The notes under the pieces: generated by a model | Databases searched by the model: none | Told to the model about the DNA's origin: nothing | The model's input: the letters and a program-made list of their open reading frames with translations, nothing else | Made by a program: the position numbers and the translations under genes | In this document: positions 28,986 through 36,849 of the stretch, one piece after another | How the letters are laid out: each line of letters begins with the position of its first letter | How positions within the stretch are numbered: the first letter of the stretch is position 1 | Assembly: GCA_039636865.1 (NCBI GenBank) | Contig: CP144172.1 | Span: forward strand, 2,666,001 to 2,730,000 | From: Dermatophilaceae bacterium Sec6.4 | GTDB lineage: Bacteria > Actinomycetota > Actinomycetes > Actinomycetales > Dermatophilaceae | DNA: 64,000 bases | Reading direction: 5' to 3'

Positions 28986-30082
28986 CAGATCTCCATCCCG
29001 AACTGCGCGTTGAAACGCACGTCGCCCTCGATCATTTCGCGCATATCGGCCACACCCGTGCGGAACATCAACGCGCGGTCGATGCCCATCCCGAAGGCGA
29101 ACCCGGAATACCTGTCCGGATCGATCCCGCAGGCGCGCAGCACGTTCTGATTGACCATTCCGCAACCGCCCCATTCGATCCAGCCGGTGCCACTGCAGGT
29201 ACGGCAGGTTGGGTCGGCTCCTCGACATACAAAGCACCGCAGGTCCATCTCTGCAGACGGCTCGGTGAACGGGAAGTACGACGGGCGCAATCGCGTGGTG
29301 ATGTCCTCGCCGAAGAGTTCGCTCGCCAACCGGTCCAGGGTGCCCTTGAGGTGAGCCATCGTGAGGCCCTCATCGACGGCGAGGCCCTCCATCTGATGGA
29401 AGGCGGGCATGTGCGTGGCGTCCAGTTCGTCCGTACGGAACACCCGTCCGGGCACCGCGATGTAGAGAGGCGCGCCCCGTTCGAGCATTTCTCGCGCCTG
29501 CACCGGGGAGGTATGGGTGCGTAGCACCAGACCGGCCTCGGGCGGGTCGACGTAGAAGGTGTCCTGCATCTGCCGCGCCGGGTGGTCTTCGTCGAAGTTC
29601 AACGCGTCGAAGGTGAACCATTCGGCCTCGACCTCCGGCCCCTCGGCGATCTCCCAACCCATCCCCACCATGACGTCGGCCATCTGCTGGCTCATCAGCT
29701 CGACGGGGTGCCTGCGTCCGACCGGGCGCCGGGCGACCAGCAGGGTCATGTCGACCCGCTCTTCGAGCAGAATGCGTTCGTCCCGCTCGGTCTCCAGTTG
29801 GACCTGACGCGCCGTGAACTGTCCCGCGACCAGCCCGCGTGCCGCGCCCATCCGCTTACCGGCTTCCGCCTTCGCACTGGGCGGCAGCGCACCGATCTCC
29901 TGATTCGCCAACGCCAGCGGGCTTTTCGGCCCCTGGTGCGACGTACGCACCACTTTGAGCGCCTCCAGAGAGTCGGCCGCCCCGATGGCGTCGGTCGCAG
30001 CCTGGACCGCTGCGTCGATCTGCACAGGGTTCAAGGCGGCAACTTCGACCGGGTCGAACTGGGTGTTGGGGCCTGACATCAT
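28985..30082 (-). CDS. pheS: phenylalanyl-tRNA synthetase alpha subunit
   Basis: Catalytic subunit charging tRNA-Phe. 365 residues from ATG 30082 (or the adjacent ATG 30079). An N-terminal coiled coil (residues 1-100) is followed by the class II core: motif 1 region HPVELMSQQMADVMVGMGWE, motif 2 HTSPVQAREMLERGAPLYIAVPGRVFRTDELDATH and motif 3 GFAFGMGIDRALMFRTGVADMRE. The zinc-like Cys set CFVCRGADPTCRTCSGTGW is usual for the actinobacterial form. A TAGACT box 34 nt upstream (30116-30121) is a weak -10 candidate in the short gap after the rRNA methylase gene. No T-box leader is visible. Confidence 0.97.
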   Translation of the reverse strand: MMSGPNTQFDPVEVAALNPVQIDAAVQAATDAIGAADSLEALKVVRTSHQGPKSPLALANQEIGALPPSAKAEAGKRMGAARGLVAGQFTARQVQLETERDERILLEERVDMTLLVARRPVGRRHPVELMSQQMADVMVGMGWEIAEGPEVEAEWFTFDALNFDEDHPARQMQDTFYVDPPEAGLVLRTHTSPVQAREMLERGAPLYIAVPGRVFRTDELDATHMPAFHQMEGLAVDEGLTMAHLKGTLDRLASELFGEDITTRLRPSYFPFTEPSAEMDLRCFVCRGADPTCRTCSGTGWIEWGGCGMVNQNVLRACGIDPDRYSGFAFGMGIDRALMFRTGVADMREMIEGDVRFNAQFGMEI

Positions 30083-30140
30083 CGCGTCGATTCTGAGGGG
30101 AGCAGCACGCAGCGGAGTCTATCGACGCTGCCGACCTGCT

Positions 30141-30959
30141 TCATCGGGGTTGCGGCACGGCCTGGGCGCTCGCGCTCGCGTACATGCAGATCGTCGCGGC
30201 CATCGCCAGATTCAGGGATTCGGCGTAGCCGTGGATCGGTACCCGGACGACGACGTCGCACTGCTCGCGCAACTGCTCCGGCAGACCCCAGGCTTCGTTG
30301 CCCATCACCCACGCATGCGCAGACCCGAGCTTCGCGTCGGGCAGTAGCACCGACCCGGAGCCGTCGGCGGCGATGACGGTAATGCCCCGCTTGCGACAGG
30401 CATCGATCACGGACGCCAGATCAACACCGACGACAACCGGCAGATGCCACAGCGACCCAGCCGTCGACCGCACGACCTTCGGGTTGTAGACGTCGACACT
30501 GGAGTCGGTCAGGATGACCGCCCGCGCACCGGCCGCATCTGCCCCCCGCAGGACTGTCCCGGCGTTACCGGGGTCGCGTACCTGCGAGAGGATCACGACG
30601 AAACCCGCATCTGCTGCTGCGACGACACTGTCCAGAGCCGGGGCGAGCGGCACGTCCAGCGTGCGCGCGACCGCCAGGATCCCCTGCGGGTGCGTCGAGT
30701 CGGCAAGTTCACCGAGTACGTCTGCGCTGCAGTCAAGCACGGCGACGTCGGCTGTACGCGCTGATTCCAACAGCACCTGGTGCCGCTCCGCACAGGCAAC
30801 GTCGACGTAGACCTCGACAGCGGTCGCAGGGGCGAATTGCAACAGCTCCCGGATACCTTGCGGGCCCTCGACGACGAAGCGGCCGGTCCGTTCACGCATG
30901 GAACGCCGACCGAGCGCTCGTACTGCCTTGACCCGCTCAGCGCGAGGGTTGGTCAGCAC
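30141..30959 (-). CDS. TrmH/SpoU family RNA 2'-O-ribose methyltransferase
   Basis: SAM-dependent SPOUT enzyme expected to methylate a ribose in rRNA or tRNA. About 272 residues from GTG 30959. N-terminal substrate-binding domain (residues about 5-95, RVKAVRALGRRSMRERTGRFVVEGPQGI), then the knotted SPOUT domain with motifs ILSQVRDPGNAGTVLRGADAAG, VMGNEAWGLP and VPIHGYAESLNLAMAATICMY. A frame open to 31055 would overlap rplT by 47 nt; the GTG lacks a clear ribosome site, so the start is uncertain. It follows infC-rpmI-rplT as in other actinobacteria. The exact target nucleotide is unknown. Confidence 0.9.
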   Translation of the reverse strand: MLTNPRAERVKAVRALGRRSMRERTGRFVVEGPQGIRELLQFAPATAVEVYVDVACAERHQVLLESARTADVAVLDCSADVLGELADSTHPQGILAVARTLDVPLAPALDSVVAAADAGFVVILSQVRDPGNAGTVLRGADAAGARAVILTDSSVDVYNPKVVRSTAGSLWHLPVVVGVDLASVIDACRKRGITVIAADGSGSVLLPDAKLGSAHAWVMGNEAWGLPEQLREQCDVVVRVPIHGYAESLNLAMAATICMYASASAQAVPQPR

Positions 30960-31008
30960 AGCAGGCTCAGCCGGCGTTCGATGCGTTCGGGACCTTCCTG
31001 GTACAGGA

Positions 31009-31416
31009 TCAGGCAGCGCTCTCGGCGTCGGCCTGCTCACCCTTGGCGTTCTCATCGTGCGCCGGGACGTTGACCTTGGCGATCTCGACGAGCGCGGCGA
31101 AGGCCGGGGCGTCGTTCACGGCGAGCTCGGCGAGCATCCGGCGGTCGACCTCGATCTCAGCAGCCTTCAGGCCCTGGATGAAGCGGTTGTAGGTCATGCC
31201 GTTGGCGCGGGCACCGGCGTTGATGCGCTGGATCCAGAGGCGACGGAAGTCACCCTTGCGGGCCCGGCGGTCCCGGTAGGAGTAACTCATGCTGTGAGTT
31301 ACTTGCTCTTTCGCCTTGCGGTACAGGCGCGAACGCTGACCGCGGTAGCCGCTCGCCTGTTCCAGGACGACGCGACGCTTCTTGTGGGCGTTGACTGCCC
31401 GCTTCACGCGTGCCAC
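31009..31416 (-). CDS. rplT: 50S ribosomal protein L20
   Basis: Early-assembling large-subunit protein that binds 23S rRNA. 135 residues; typical N-terminal basic helix ([41 protein letters not shown] in part), then [21 protein letters not shown] and [23 protein letters not shown]. The C-terminal 15 residues are an acidic extension ([14 protein letters not shown]). GTG start with AAGGAG 6 nt upstream. Third gene of infC-rpmI-rplT; L20 is a known feedback repressor of this operon in other phyla. Confidence 0.97.
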   Translation of the reverse strand: MARVKRAVNAHKKRRVVLEQASGYRGQRSRLYRKAKEQVTHSMSYSYRDRRARKGDFRRLWIQRINAGARANGMTYNRFIQGLKAAEIEVDRRMLAELAVNDAPAFAALVEIAKVNVPAHDENAKGEQADAESAA

Positions 31417-31475
31417 GTGAATCTCCTTCGTGTTGTGCTCCCGGCGAGACCGCCGGTGATGCGGATGGGCAGTGC

Positions 31476-31670
31476 TTACTTACCGAGCAGGCGTTTCATC
31501 CTCTTGGTGTCCGCAGGAGCGACGACAACGTCGTTCACCAACCGGCGGGCATTGCTGGAGCTGCGCTCCTGGAACTTGTGCACGTGACGCGCCCGCTGGC
31601 GCATCAACTTGCCGGACGCCGTAACGCGGATGCGCTTCTTGGCTCCGCTGTGCGTCTTCATCTTCGGCAT
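31476..31670 (-). CDS. rpmI: 50S ribosomal protein L35
   Basis: 64 residues, very basic: [21 protein letters not shown] followed by [16 protein letters not shown] and a C-terminal KRMKRLLGK, all family landmarks. ATG 31670 is preceded by GAAGGAG. It lies between infC (95 bp away) and rplT (59 bp). Confidence 0.97.
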   Translation of the reverse strand: MPKMKTHSGAKKRIRVTASGKLMRQRARHVHKFQERSSSNARRLVNDVVVAPADTKRMKRLLGK

Positions 31671-31765
31671 CTGCCGGTCTCCTTCATATCTTCCCGGTCA
31701 CGCAATCGACGCGTGATTCTTCCGGGGTCAGCGTGCAAATCTGGGGGCTCGCTCGCGCGAGCCGG

Positions 31766-32395
31766 TCATTCGGTGGTGACGGTTTCGTCGGCGGGCTCTG
31801 CCGTCTGCGCGGTCGCAGTCTCACCTGACTGGTCAGCGGCTTCGGCTTCGCGTTTGCGGCGACCTTCGGCGCGGGCCTCAGCCTTCTTCTTGACCGGTCC
31901 GATGACCATGACCATGTTGCGGCCATCCTGTTTCGGCGAGCTCTCGACGAAACCGATCTCGCCCACGTCCTCGGCCAACCGCTGCAGCAACTTGAAACCC
32001 ATCTCGGGACGGGACTGCTCGCGGCCGCGGAACATGATGGTCACCTTGACCTTGTCGCCGGCGTTCAGGAAGCGCTCGACATGGCCCTTCTTCGTGCCGT
32101 AGTCATGAGGGTCGATCTTCAGCCGCAGCTTGATCTCCTTGATGACCGTGTTGACCTGGTTCTTGCGAGCCTCACGGGCCTTGACGGCAGCTTCGTACTT
32201 GAACTTGCCGTAGTCCATCAGTTTGGCAACCGGCGGCTTTGCCATCGGTGCGACCTCGACCAGATCCAGATCGGCTTCACCGGCCAGTCGCAACGCATCC
32301 TCGACGCGCACGATTCCGACCTGTTCACCATTGGGTCCAACCAACCGCACCTCGGGTACCCGGATGCGGTCGTTGATGCGTGGTTCAGCGCTGAT
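31766..32395 (-). CDS. infC: translation initiation factor IF-3 with ATC start codon
   Basis: Binds the 30S subunit, prevents subunit joining and checks start codons. From ATC 32395 the product is 209 residues: I(M)[20 protein letters not shown] is the standard IF-3 N-terminus, then NYGKFKYE-like [47 protein letters not shown] and [17 protein letters not shown]. The last 35 residues are an acidic/Ala extension. The first ATG/GTG in frame is GTG 32350, inside the conserved region, and the frame closes at a TGA 24 nt upstream of ATC, so only ATC can start a full protein. AAGGAG lies 5 nt before it. Non-AUG starts are known to let IF-3 repress its own translation. Confidence 0.93.
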   Translation of the reverse strand: MSAEPRINDRIRVPEVRLVGPNGEQVGIVRVEDALRLAGEADLDLVEVAPMAKPPVAKLMDYGKFKYEAAVKAREARKNQVNTVIKEIKLRLKIDPHDYGTKKGHVERFLNAGDKVKVTIMFRGREQSRPEMGFKLLQRLAEDVGEIGFVESSPKQDGRNMVMVIGPVKKKAEARAEGRRKREAEAADQSGETATAQTAEPADETVTTE

Positions 32396-32408
32396 GTCTG
32401 CTCCTTCT
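32396..32408 (-). promoter_or_regulatory. ribosome binding site deciding the ATC start of infC
   Basis: On the minus strand GAAGAAGGAG followed by CAGAC directly precedes ATC 32395. The spacing is normal and no ATG, GTG, TTG or CTG is in frame between this site and the upstream in-frame stop. Confidence 0.85.
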
Positions 32409-32429
32409 TCGGCTGTTCAGGCTCCTGGG

Positions 32430-32471
32430 AACGAGAAAAGGCTCCTCGTCACCACTGGTGCACGAGGAGCC
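32430..32471 (-). promoter_or_regulatory. infC leader hairpin, attenuator-like
   Basis: Perfect 10-bp inverted repeat (GGCTCCTCGT, 32440-32449, with ACGAGGAGCC, 32462-32471), 12-nt loop. In the minus-strand transcript it is followed at once by TTTTCTCGTT, so it has the form of an intrinsic terminator located 45 nt upstream of the infC start. Placement within the 5' leader of infC-rpmI-rplT suggests premature-termination control of the operon. Confidence 0.65.
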
Positions 32472-32650
32472 AACGCCAAAGCTCGAGCGAGTCGTTGTCA
32501 GCGACTGGTCCAGCGCGCCATACGTCGCGCACCAGATCTGCTCGGACCGGACCCGGCAACATTGCTGTCACTCGGGTGGAAGCGGGGCTTCTCTTGCACA
32601 TCGCAGCACGGACACCTTACGGATCTGCCCGTGCTGCAATCGGTGCTGAG

Positions 32651-32681
32651 ATGTTAGCAGGAGACGCCGGATTCCTATCAA
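32651..32681 (-). promoter_or_regulatory. putative infC operon promoter
   Basis: Minus strand TTGATA (32676-32681) and TGC-TAACAT (-10 at 32651-32656) with a 19-bp spacer. Start of transcription near 32643 gives a leader of about 250 nt containing the attenuator-like hairpin. Spacer is 1-2 bp longer than ideal. Confidence 0.45.
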
Positions 32682-32742
32682 TCGGCTACCGGCACGTTCT
32701 GCGATGACACGAGTTCGGCCCCATTGGGCGAACCGTGATCGC

Positions 32743-32748
32743 CATACT
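32743..32748 (+). promoter_or_regulatory. -10-like box 6 nt upstream of the TfoX-N gene
   Basis: CATACT at 32743-32748 ends 6 nt before ATG 32755, the spacing expected for a leaderless mRNA. No convincing -35. Confidence 0.35.
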
Positions 32749-32754
32749 GCAGGT

Positions 32755-33090
32755 ATGACGCACGATCCGCTGCTGGCTTCGCGCATCCGAGCACTGCTCG
32801 CGGACGAAGCGGCCACGTCCGAAAGGGCGATGTTCGGTGGATTGGCGTTCCTGGTCACGGGGCGGTTGGCAGTTGCCGCAAGCGGGCACGGGCAGCTGAT
32901 GGTGCGGGTGGACCCCAGCCGGTCTGCTGAGTGGGTGGACCCACCATCCGTGCTGCCGGTGCAGATGAAGGGCCGCGCCCTGGCCGGATGGCTCGAAGTG
33001 AGCGCCGATGCCCTGCGGGAGGACGAGGTCCTGCGCGTCTGGGTCGAACGTGGTGTGGCCCGCGCCGCAGCCCTGCCGACGCGCAGCTGA
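32755..33090 (+). CDS. TfoX N-terminal domain protein
   Basis: 111 residues from ATG 32755 (MTHDPLLASRIRALLADE). The whole protein is one TfoX/Sxy N-terminal domain: RAMFGGLAFLVTGRLAVAAS, LMVRVDP and LPVQMKGRALAGWLEVSADALR, ending in a short helix and LPTRS. There is no helix-hairpin-helix C-terminal domain as in competence regulators. Such stand-alone domains are common in actinobacteria with unknown role. The in-frame ATG at 32704 gives an extra 17 residues without family resemblance. Convergent with the MFS gene, 16 bp apart; divergent from infC. Confidence 0.85.
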   Translation: MTHDPLLASRIRALLADEAATSERAMFGGLAFLVTGRLAVAASGHGQLMVRVDPSRSAEWVDPPSVLPVQMKGRALAGWLEVSADALREDEVLRVWVERGVARAAALPTRS

Positions 33091-33106
33091 AGATCTCGCA
33101 ACCCAG

Positions 33107-34303
33107 TCAGGCGGCGAGCACGTGCTGGGCAGTGGTCCGACGGGCATGCACCCGAGGGGCGAGGGCAACCAGGAGGGCGATGACCACCCCCAACGCCGCC
33201 ACTACGAGGAAACCGCCGGCGAAACCGAACCGGTCGATGGCCAGTCCCCCGATCGGCGCGCCCAGCGCCGAGCCGAGCGTCATCGAGGAACCGTGCCATC
33301 CCATTGCCTCCCCACGAGCCGACTGCGGCACGGCCCGCGACAGCGCATCCACCGTCGAGGCAATGGTCGGGGCGCAGAAGATACCGGCCGGCAGCGCCAG
33401 GACGGCCAGCATCCAGGGCGTGGTGGCAAATGCCATCGGCGCGGTCGTGACGGCCAGCCCCAACAGCAGCCACGCCGGCGAGATCGAACGCGCGAGGGCG
33501 CCGTAGACCACTCCGCCCATCAACGAACCTGCCCCCCACACCACCAGCACGAGTCCGAGGGAGCCCGCGGAGGCGAACTGCTGCATCGCCGCCACGAAAG
33601 ACACGTCACTACCGGTGAGAACGATCGTCGAGGCTGCCGCAGCGGAACAGATGAGGATAAAGCGCGGTCGCAGCCACGCGCGGCGGGAAACATCTTTCTC
33701 CGTGACCCCGGTGGCGACGGTATCGTCGCGCAGCGGCGGATCGGCCCACCACAGAAGCGCCCCGACGCCGACACCCATCATCTGGATGCCGAACAGGACC
33801 CATACCGTCGAAACCGCCGTCGTCAGCCATACGACGATCAGCGGACCCGACATGAACGCCAACTCGATGACAATCCCGTCCAGCGACAAGGCCGTGCGGC
33901 GATCGGTGTCGGGCACTGCCGCGATCACTCCCTGGCGAATCACCGAGAAGGTAGGCACGACGAACAAGCCGGCCACCACCGACAGGACCAACAAGGCCCA
34001 GTACCCGACGAACGGGGCAATGGACCAGCACACCGCGTTGACCAGGACCGATGGCGCCACCACCCGGCGCAGTCCGTGCCGATCCAGCAGCCTGCCCCGC
34101 CAGGGCCCCGAGACGGCAATGGCAACCGTGCCTGCCGCGGCCACCAACCCGGCCTGGGTGTAGGAGCGGTGCAGGTGACCCACGACGTGCAGAGTGAGGA
34201 TCACGCCTGCCGAAAAGATCGGCAGGCGTAGCAGAAAGCCCAGCAGCAGCACGCGACGTGCATCGCGCACGGCGAGTACTCGCCGGAATGGTCTGATCGA
34301 CAT
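33107..34303 (-). CDS. MFS transporter (drug/sugar efflux type)
   Basis: 398 residues, about 12 hydrophobic segments in two halves separated by a basic/acidic loop near residues 190-215 (PPLRDDTVATGVTEKDVSRRAW). The loop between helices 2 and 3 reads GPWRGRLLDRHGLRR, the MFS motif A in degenerate form, and GGLAIDRFG echoes it in the second half. Substrate unknown; related actinobacterial proteins are annotated as efflux proteins. It is monocistronic, with its start 87 bp downstream of xylB and on the same strand. An inverted repeat at 34317-34346, just upstream, could be an operator. Confidence 0.85.
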   Translation of the reverse strand: MSIRPFRRVLAVRDARRVLLLGFLLRLPIFSAGVILTLHVVGHLHRSYTQAGLVAAAGTVAIAVSGPWRGRLLDRHGLRRVVAPSVLVNAVCWSIAPFVGYWALLVLSVVAGLFVVPTFSVIRQGVIAAVPDTDRRTALSLDGIVIELAFMSGPLIVVWLTTAVSTVWVLFGIQMMGVGVGALLWWADPPLRDDTVATGVTEKDVSRRAWLRPRFILICSAAAASTIVLTGSDVSFVAAMQQFASAGSLGLVLVVWGAGSLMGGVVYGALARSISPAWLLLGLAVTTAPMAFATTPWMLAVLALPAGIFCAPTIASTVDALSRAVPQSARGEAMGWHGSSMTLGSALGAPIGGLAIDRFGFAGGFLVVAALGVVIALLVALAPRVHARRTTAQHVLAA

Positions 34304-34316
34304 GGCCGGATTGTTT

Positions 34317-34346
34317 CATATCGAAATTCTCGATCGGAACGATATG
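34317..34346. promoter_or_regulatory. inverted repeat upstream of the MFS gene
   Basis: CATATCG (34317-34323) and CGATATG (34340-34346) are perfect 7-bp arms around 16 bp, 14 bp before the MFS start codon. Could be an operator for an unlinked regulator. No terminator is obvious between xylB and this site. Confidence 0.35.
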
Positions 34347-34390
34347 TGTGTCCCGTACCCGCTCAGTGCAGCCACACACGATGGCGGCAC

Positions 34391-35800
34391 CTACCCGTGC
34401 AGCGCTGTTCTCAGCTCGTCGTACCGCCCGCGAATCTGCTCGCCCTGACCGCCTGCCGGCGCATCGATCACGGCCTCCCGACCGACCGACCACGGCGGCA
34501 GCTGCGATCCCTCACCGCTCAAGACCCACGCTGCCTGTCGCGCCGCGCCGAGTGCGACGTATTCGGCGCCTTCGGGAATACCGACCGGCACACCCAGCAC
34601 CATCGGTGCGATGGCGCGGACAGCGGCCGAGGCGGCCGCGCCACCTATCAGCAGAGCCCGGTCCACCCGCACCCCGACTGCGCGCAGGTCAGCGATACCA
34701 GCGGCCAGGTTGGCGAGCATGCCCTCAACACAGGCACGCGCGAGATTCTCCGGCGTTGCGTTCGCCCGCGTCAGGCCGCCGATGGTTCCGGTGGCTCCCG
34801 GCAGGTTGGGCGTGCGTTCCCCGTCCAGGTACGGCAGCAGGACCAACCCGCCTGCCCCAGCATCCGCGGCCAACGCGAGGCGGTCCAGTCCTGCGAGGTC
34901 GGTCCCGAGCATCGCCGCGCCGGCGCTCAGCACCCGCGCCGCATTCAGGGTGCACATCAACGGCAGATGCCCACCGGCAGCGTCCGCGAAACCCGCGACA
35001 GCACCACTGGCATCCCCGGAAGGTCGATCGTGGGCCGCATACACAGTGCCACTGGTGCCCAGTGAGACCACCGCCTCGCCGGGCTGCAATCCCAACGACA
35101 GTGCAGCAGCCATGTTGTCTCCGGTTCCCGGAGCGACGAGGATGCCCGCAGTCGTGCGGCCTGCGACACCGTTCGGGGCAAGCACGTGCGGTAGCTGCAC
35201 CTGCCGGCCGCATGCGCGGTACACGAGATCCTCGTCGTACTTCTCCGAAACCGGAGACCAGTACCCCGTCCCGGAGGCATCACCGCGATCGGTCGTCCAA
35301 CGCTCGAATCCGCCGTCTGACTGCAGGATCCGGCCGGTGAGCCAGTCGTGCGGGAGAAGGACGCGCTCGGTCCGCGCCACGTTGTCAGGCTCGTGATCGG
35401 CCAGCCACCTCAGCTTCGCGACGGTGAAGGCTGCCAGCGGCACGACATCCACCCGGTCCACCCACGCCTGCGGTCCACCGAGCTCCAGCACGAGGTCACG
35501 CGCAGCCTCGGCCGACCTCGTGTCGTTCCACAGCAGAGCATCCCGGACCAGCTGATCGTCGCCATCGAGGGTGACCATGCCGTGCTGCTGGCCACCGACA
35601 GACAGCGCCAGGACCCCGTCCAGCATGCCGTCGGCGCTCACCTGTTCCCACGCCCGCCACCAGTGCAGGGCGGAGACCTCGGTGCCGTCGGGATGGGCAG
35701 CACGGGCCTGCCGCACGACGTCGCCGGTCTCCGCGTCACAGACGACGATCTTGGCTGACTGCGTGGACGAATCGAGACCGGCGACAAGGGGCCGAGGCAT
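34391..35800 (-). CDS. xylB: xylulokinase
   Basis: Phosphorylates D-xylulose to xylulose 5-phosphate for the pentose phosphate pathway. 469 residues, FGGY family: VAGLDSSTQSAKIVVCDAETG at the N-terminus, SVGGQQHGMVTLD, LWNDTRSAEAA, LPHDWLTGRI, LGTSGTVYAAHDRP (phosphate loop), LLPYLDGERTPNLPGATGTIGGL and LLIGGAAASAAVRAI. QHGM, ND and DGERTPN are xylulokinase-type rather than glycerol kinase-type. AAGGA lies 5 nt before ATG 35800. Distal gene of the polyol operon; it makes sense of the two dehydrogenases if one of them yields D-xylulose from arabitol or xylitol. Confidence 0.92.
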   Translation of the reverse strand: MPRPLVAGLDSSTQSAKIVVCDAETGDVVRQARAAHPDGTEVSALHWWRAWEQVSADGMLDGVLALSVGGQQHGMVTLDGDDQLVRDALLWNDTRSAEAARDLVLELGGPQAWVDRVDVVPLAAFTVAKLRWLADHEPDNVARTERVLLPHDWLTGRILQSDGGFERWTTDRGDASGTGYWSPVSEKYDEDLVYRACGRQVQLPHVLAPNGVAGRTTAGILVAPGTGDNMAAALSLGLQPGEAVVSLGTSGTVYAAHDRPSGDASGAVAGFADAAGGHLPLMCTLNAARVLSAGAAMLGTDLAGLDRLALAADAGAGGLVLLPYLDGERTPNLPGATGTIGGLTRANATPENLARACVEGMLANLAAGIADLRAVGVRVDRALLIGGAAASAAVRAIAPMVLGVPVGIPEGAEYVALGAARQAAWVLSGEGSQLPPWSVGREAVIDAPAGGQGEQIRGRYDELRTALHG

Positions 35801-35834
35801 CTGAATCCTTTGACTAGGAGTAGGGAGGAGAGGC

Positions 35835-36842
35835 TCAGTCGGCTGGTCGGACCATGGCCTTCAGGAACGACGGGTCCTTCTTGGCAGCCTGCAGCGCGTC
35901 GGGCACCTGATCGAGACCGAAGTAACCGCTGACGAGGGCATCCAGATCGATCGCCCCCGATGCGGCCAACTCGATGGCGGCCGGCCAGGTCCCGGCATAC
36001 CGGAACGTGCCGGTGATGATGAGCTCGCGCTCCTGCACCCGCGACAACGGCAGATTCAGTTCGTCACCGCCCATTCCCACCAGGATCGCCCGTCCTGCCG
36101 GCGCCAGAGCCTTGATCCCGTCGATGGTCGCGCCGGGGTGGCCACTGCCTTCCAGCAGGACCGTCGGCTCCTGCAGCTGTGAGTCTGCAAAGGACCCGTG
36201 CACGACGTCAGTCGCGCCCATCCGGGACGCGACGACCAACCGCTGCTCGTTGATGTCGCAGGCGTAAACCTTTGCGGCACCGAGCGCGCGGGCAACCGCA
36301 ACCATCAGCAGACCGACCGGACCGGCACCTGTGACGAGCACGACGTCGCCTGCCGTTACCGAAGCGCGCTGAGCTGCCCACAACGCCACCGACAGCGGCT
36401 CGATCAATGCGGCAGCATCATCGGACAGCGCGTCGGGGACCGGGTGAGCGAACGCGTGGTGGGTCAGTACCAACTCAGCAAAGGCCCCGTCGAACGGCGG
36501 GGTCGCATAGAACTCCACCTTCGGGCACAGGTTGTAGTGCCCGGACAGGCAGTACTGACACGAACGGCAGGGCACGCCCGGCTCGATGCTCACCCGCTGG
36601 CCCACTCGGCTCGGATCGACGTCCGAGCCGACCTGCTCGATGACCCCCGACGCCTCGTGACCGAGGATCAGCGGCTCGCGGACCACGTAGCTACCGATCC
36701 GGCCGTGCTCGAAATAGTGCACATCCGAACCACACACACCGACCGAGGCAACTCGGACCAGAACTTGCTCGGGTCCCGGCTCGGGTGCCGGACGGTCGGT
36801 GACCTCTGTCTCGCCGGCCTTGTTCAGCACGCTTACGCGCAT
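35835..36842 (-). CDS. zinc-dependent polyol dehydrogenase (sorbitol/xylitol/L-iditol type, MDR)
   Basis: 335 residues, medium-chain dehydrogenase. Catalytic zinc ligands: Cys in GVCGSDVHYFEHGRIG (near 37), His-Glu in LGHEASGVIEQVG (near 62) and Glu in AALIEPLSVALWA (near 145). Structural zinc Cys cluster PCRSCQYCLSGHYNLCP is complete. NAD-binding loop VLVTGAGPVGLLMVAVARALGA; DIN after the second strand suggests NAD rather than NADP. GSDVHYFEHGRIG is characteristic of the sorbitol/xylitol dehydrogenase branch. GAGGA precedes ATG. Placed 34 bp before xylB and 7 bp after the mannitol-type dehydrogenase. Product: a ketose such as fructose or xylulose; substrate not determinable. Confidence 0.9.
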   Translation of the reverse strand: MRVSVLNKAGETEVTDRPAPEPGPEQVLVRVASVGVCGSDVHYFEHGRIGSYVVREPLILGHEASGVIEQVGSDVDPSRVGQRVSIEPGVPCRSCQYCLSGHYNLCPKVEFYATPPFDGAFAELVLTHHAFAHPVPDALSDDAAALIEPLSVALWAAQRASVTAGDVVLVTGAGPVGLLMVAVARALGAAKVYACDINEQRLVVASRMGATDVVHGSFADSQLQEPTVLLEGSGHPGATIDGIKALAPAGRAILVGMGGDELNLPLSRVQERELIITGTFRYAGTWPAAIELAASGAIDLDALVSGYFGLDQVPDALQAAKKDPSFLKAMVRPAD

Positions 36843-36849
36843 AACATCC

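Noticed and set aside
29983..30140. T-box or leader-peptide control of pheST
   Set aside because: The gap upstream of pheS is only 58 bp and holds neither a specifier loop nor a T-box sequence; no Phe-rich leader is open.
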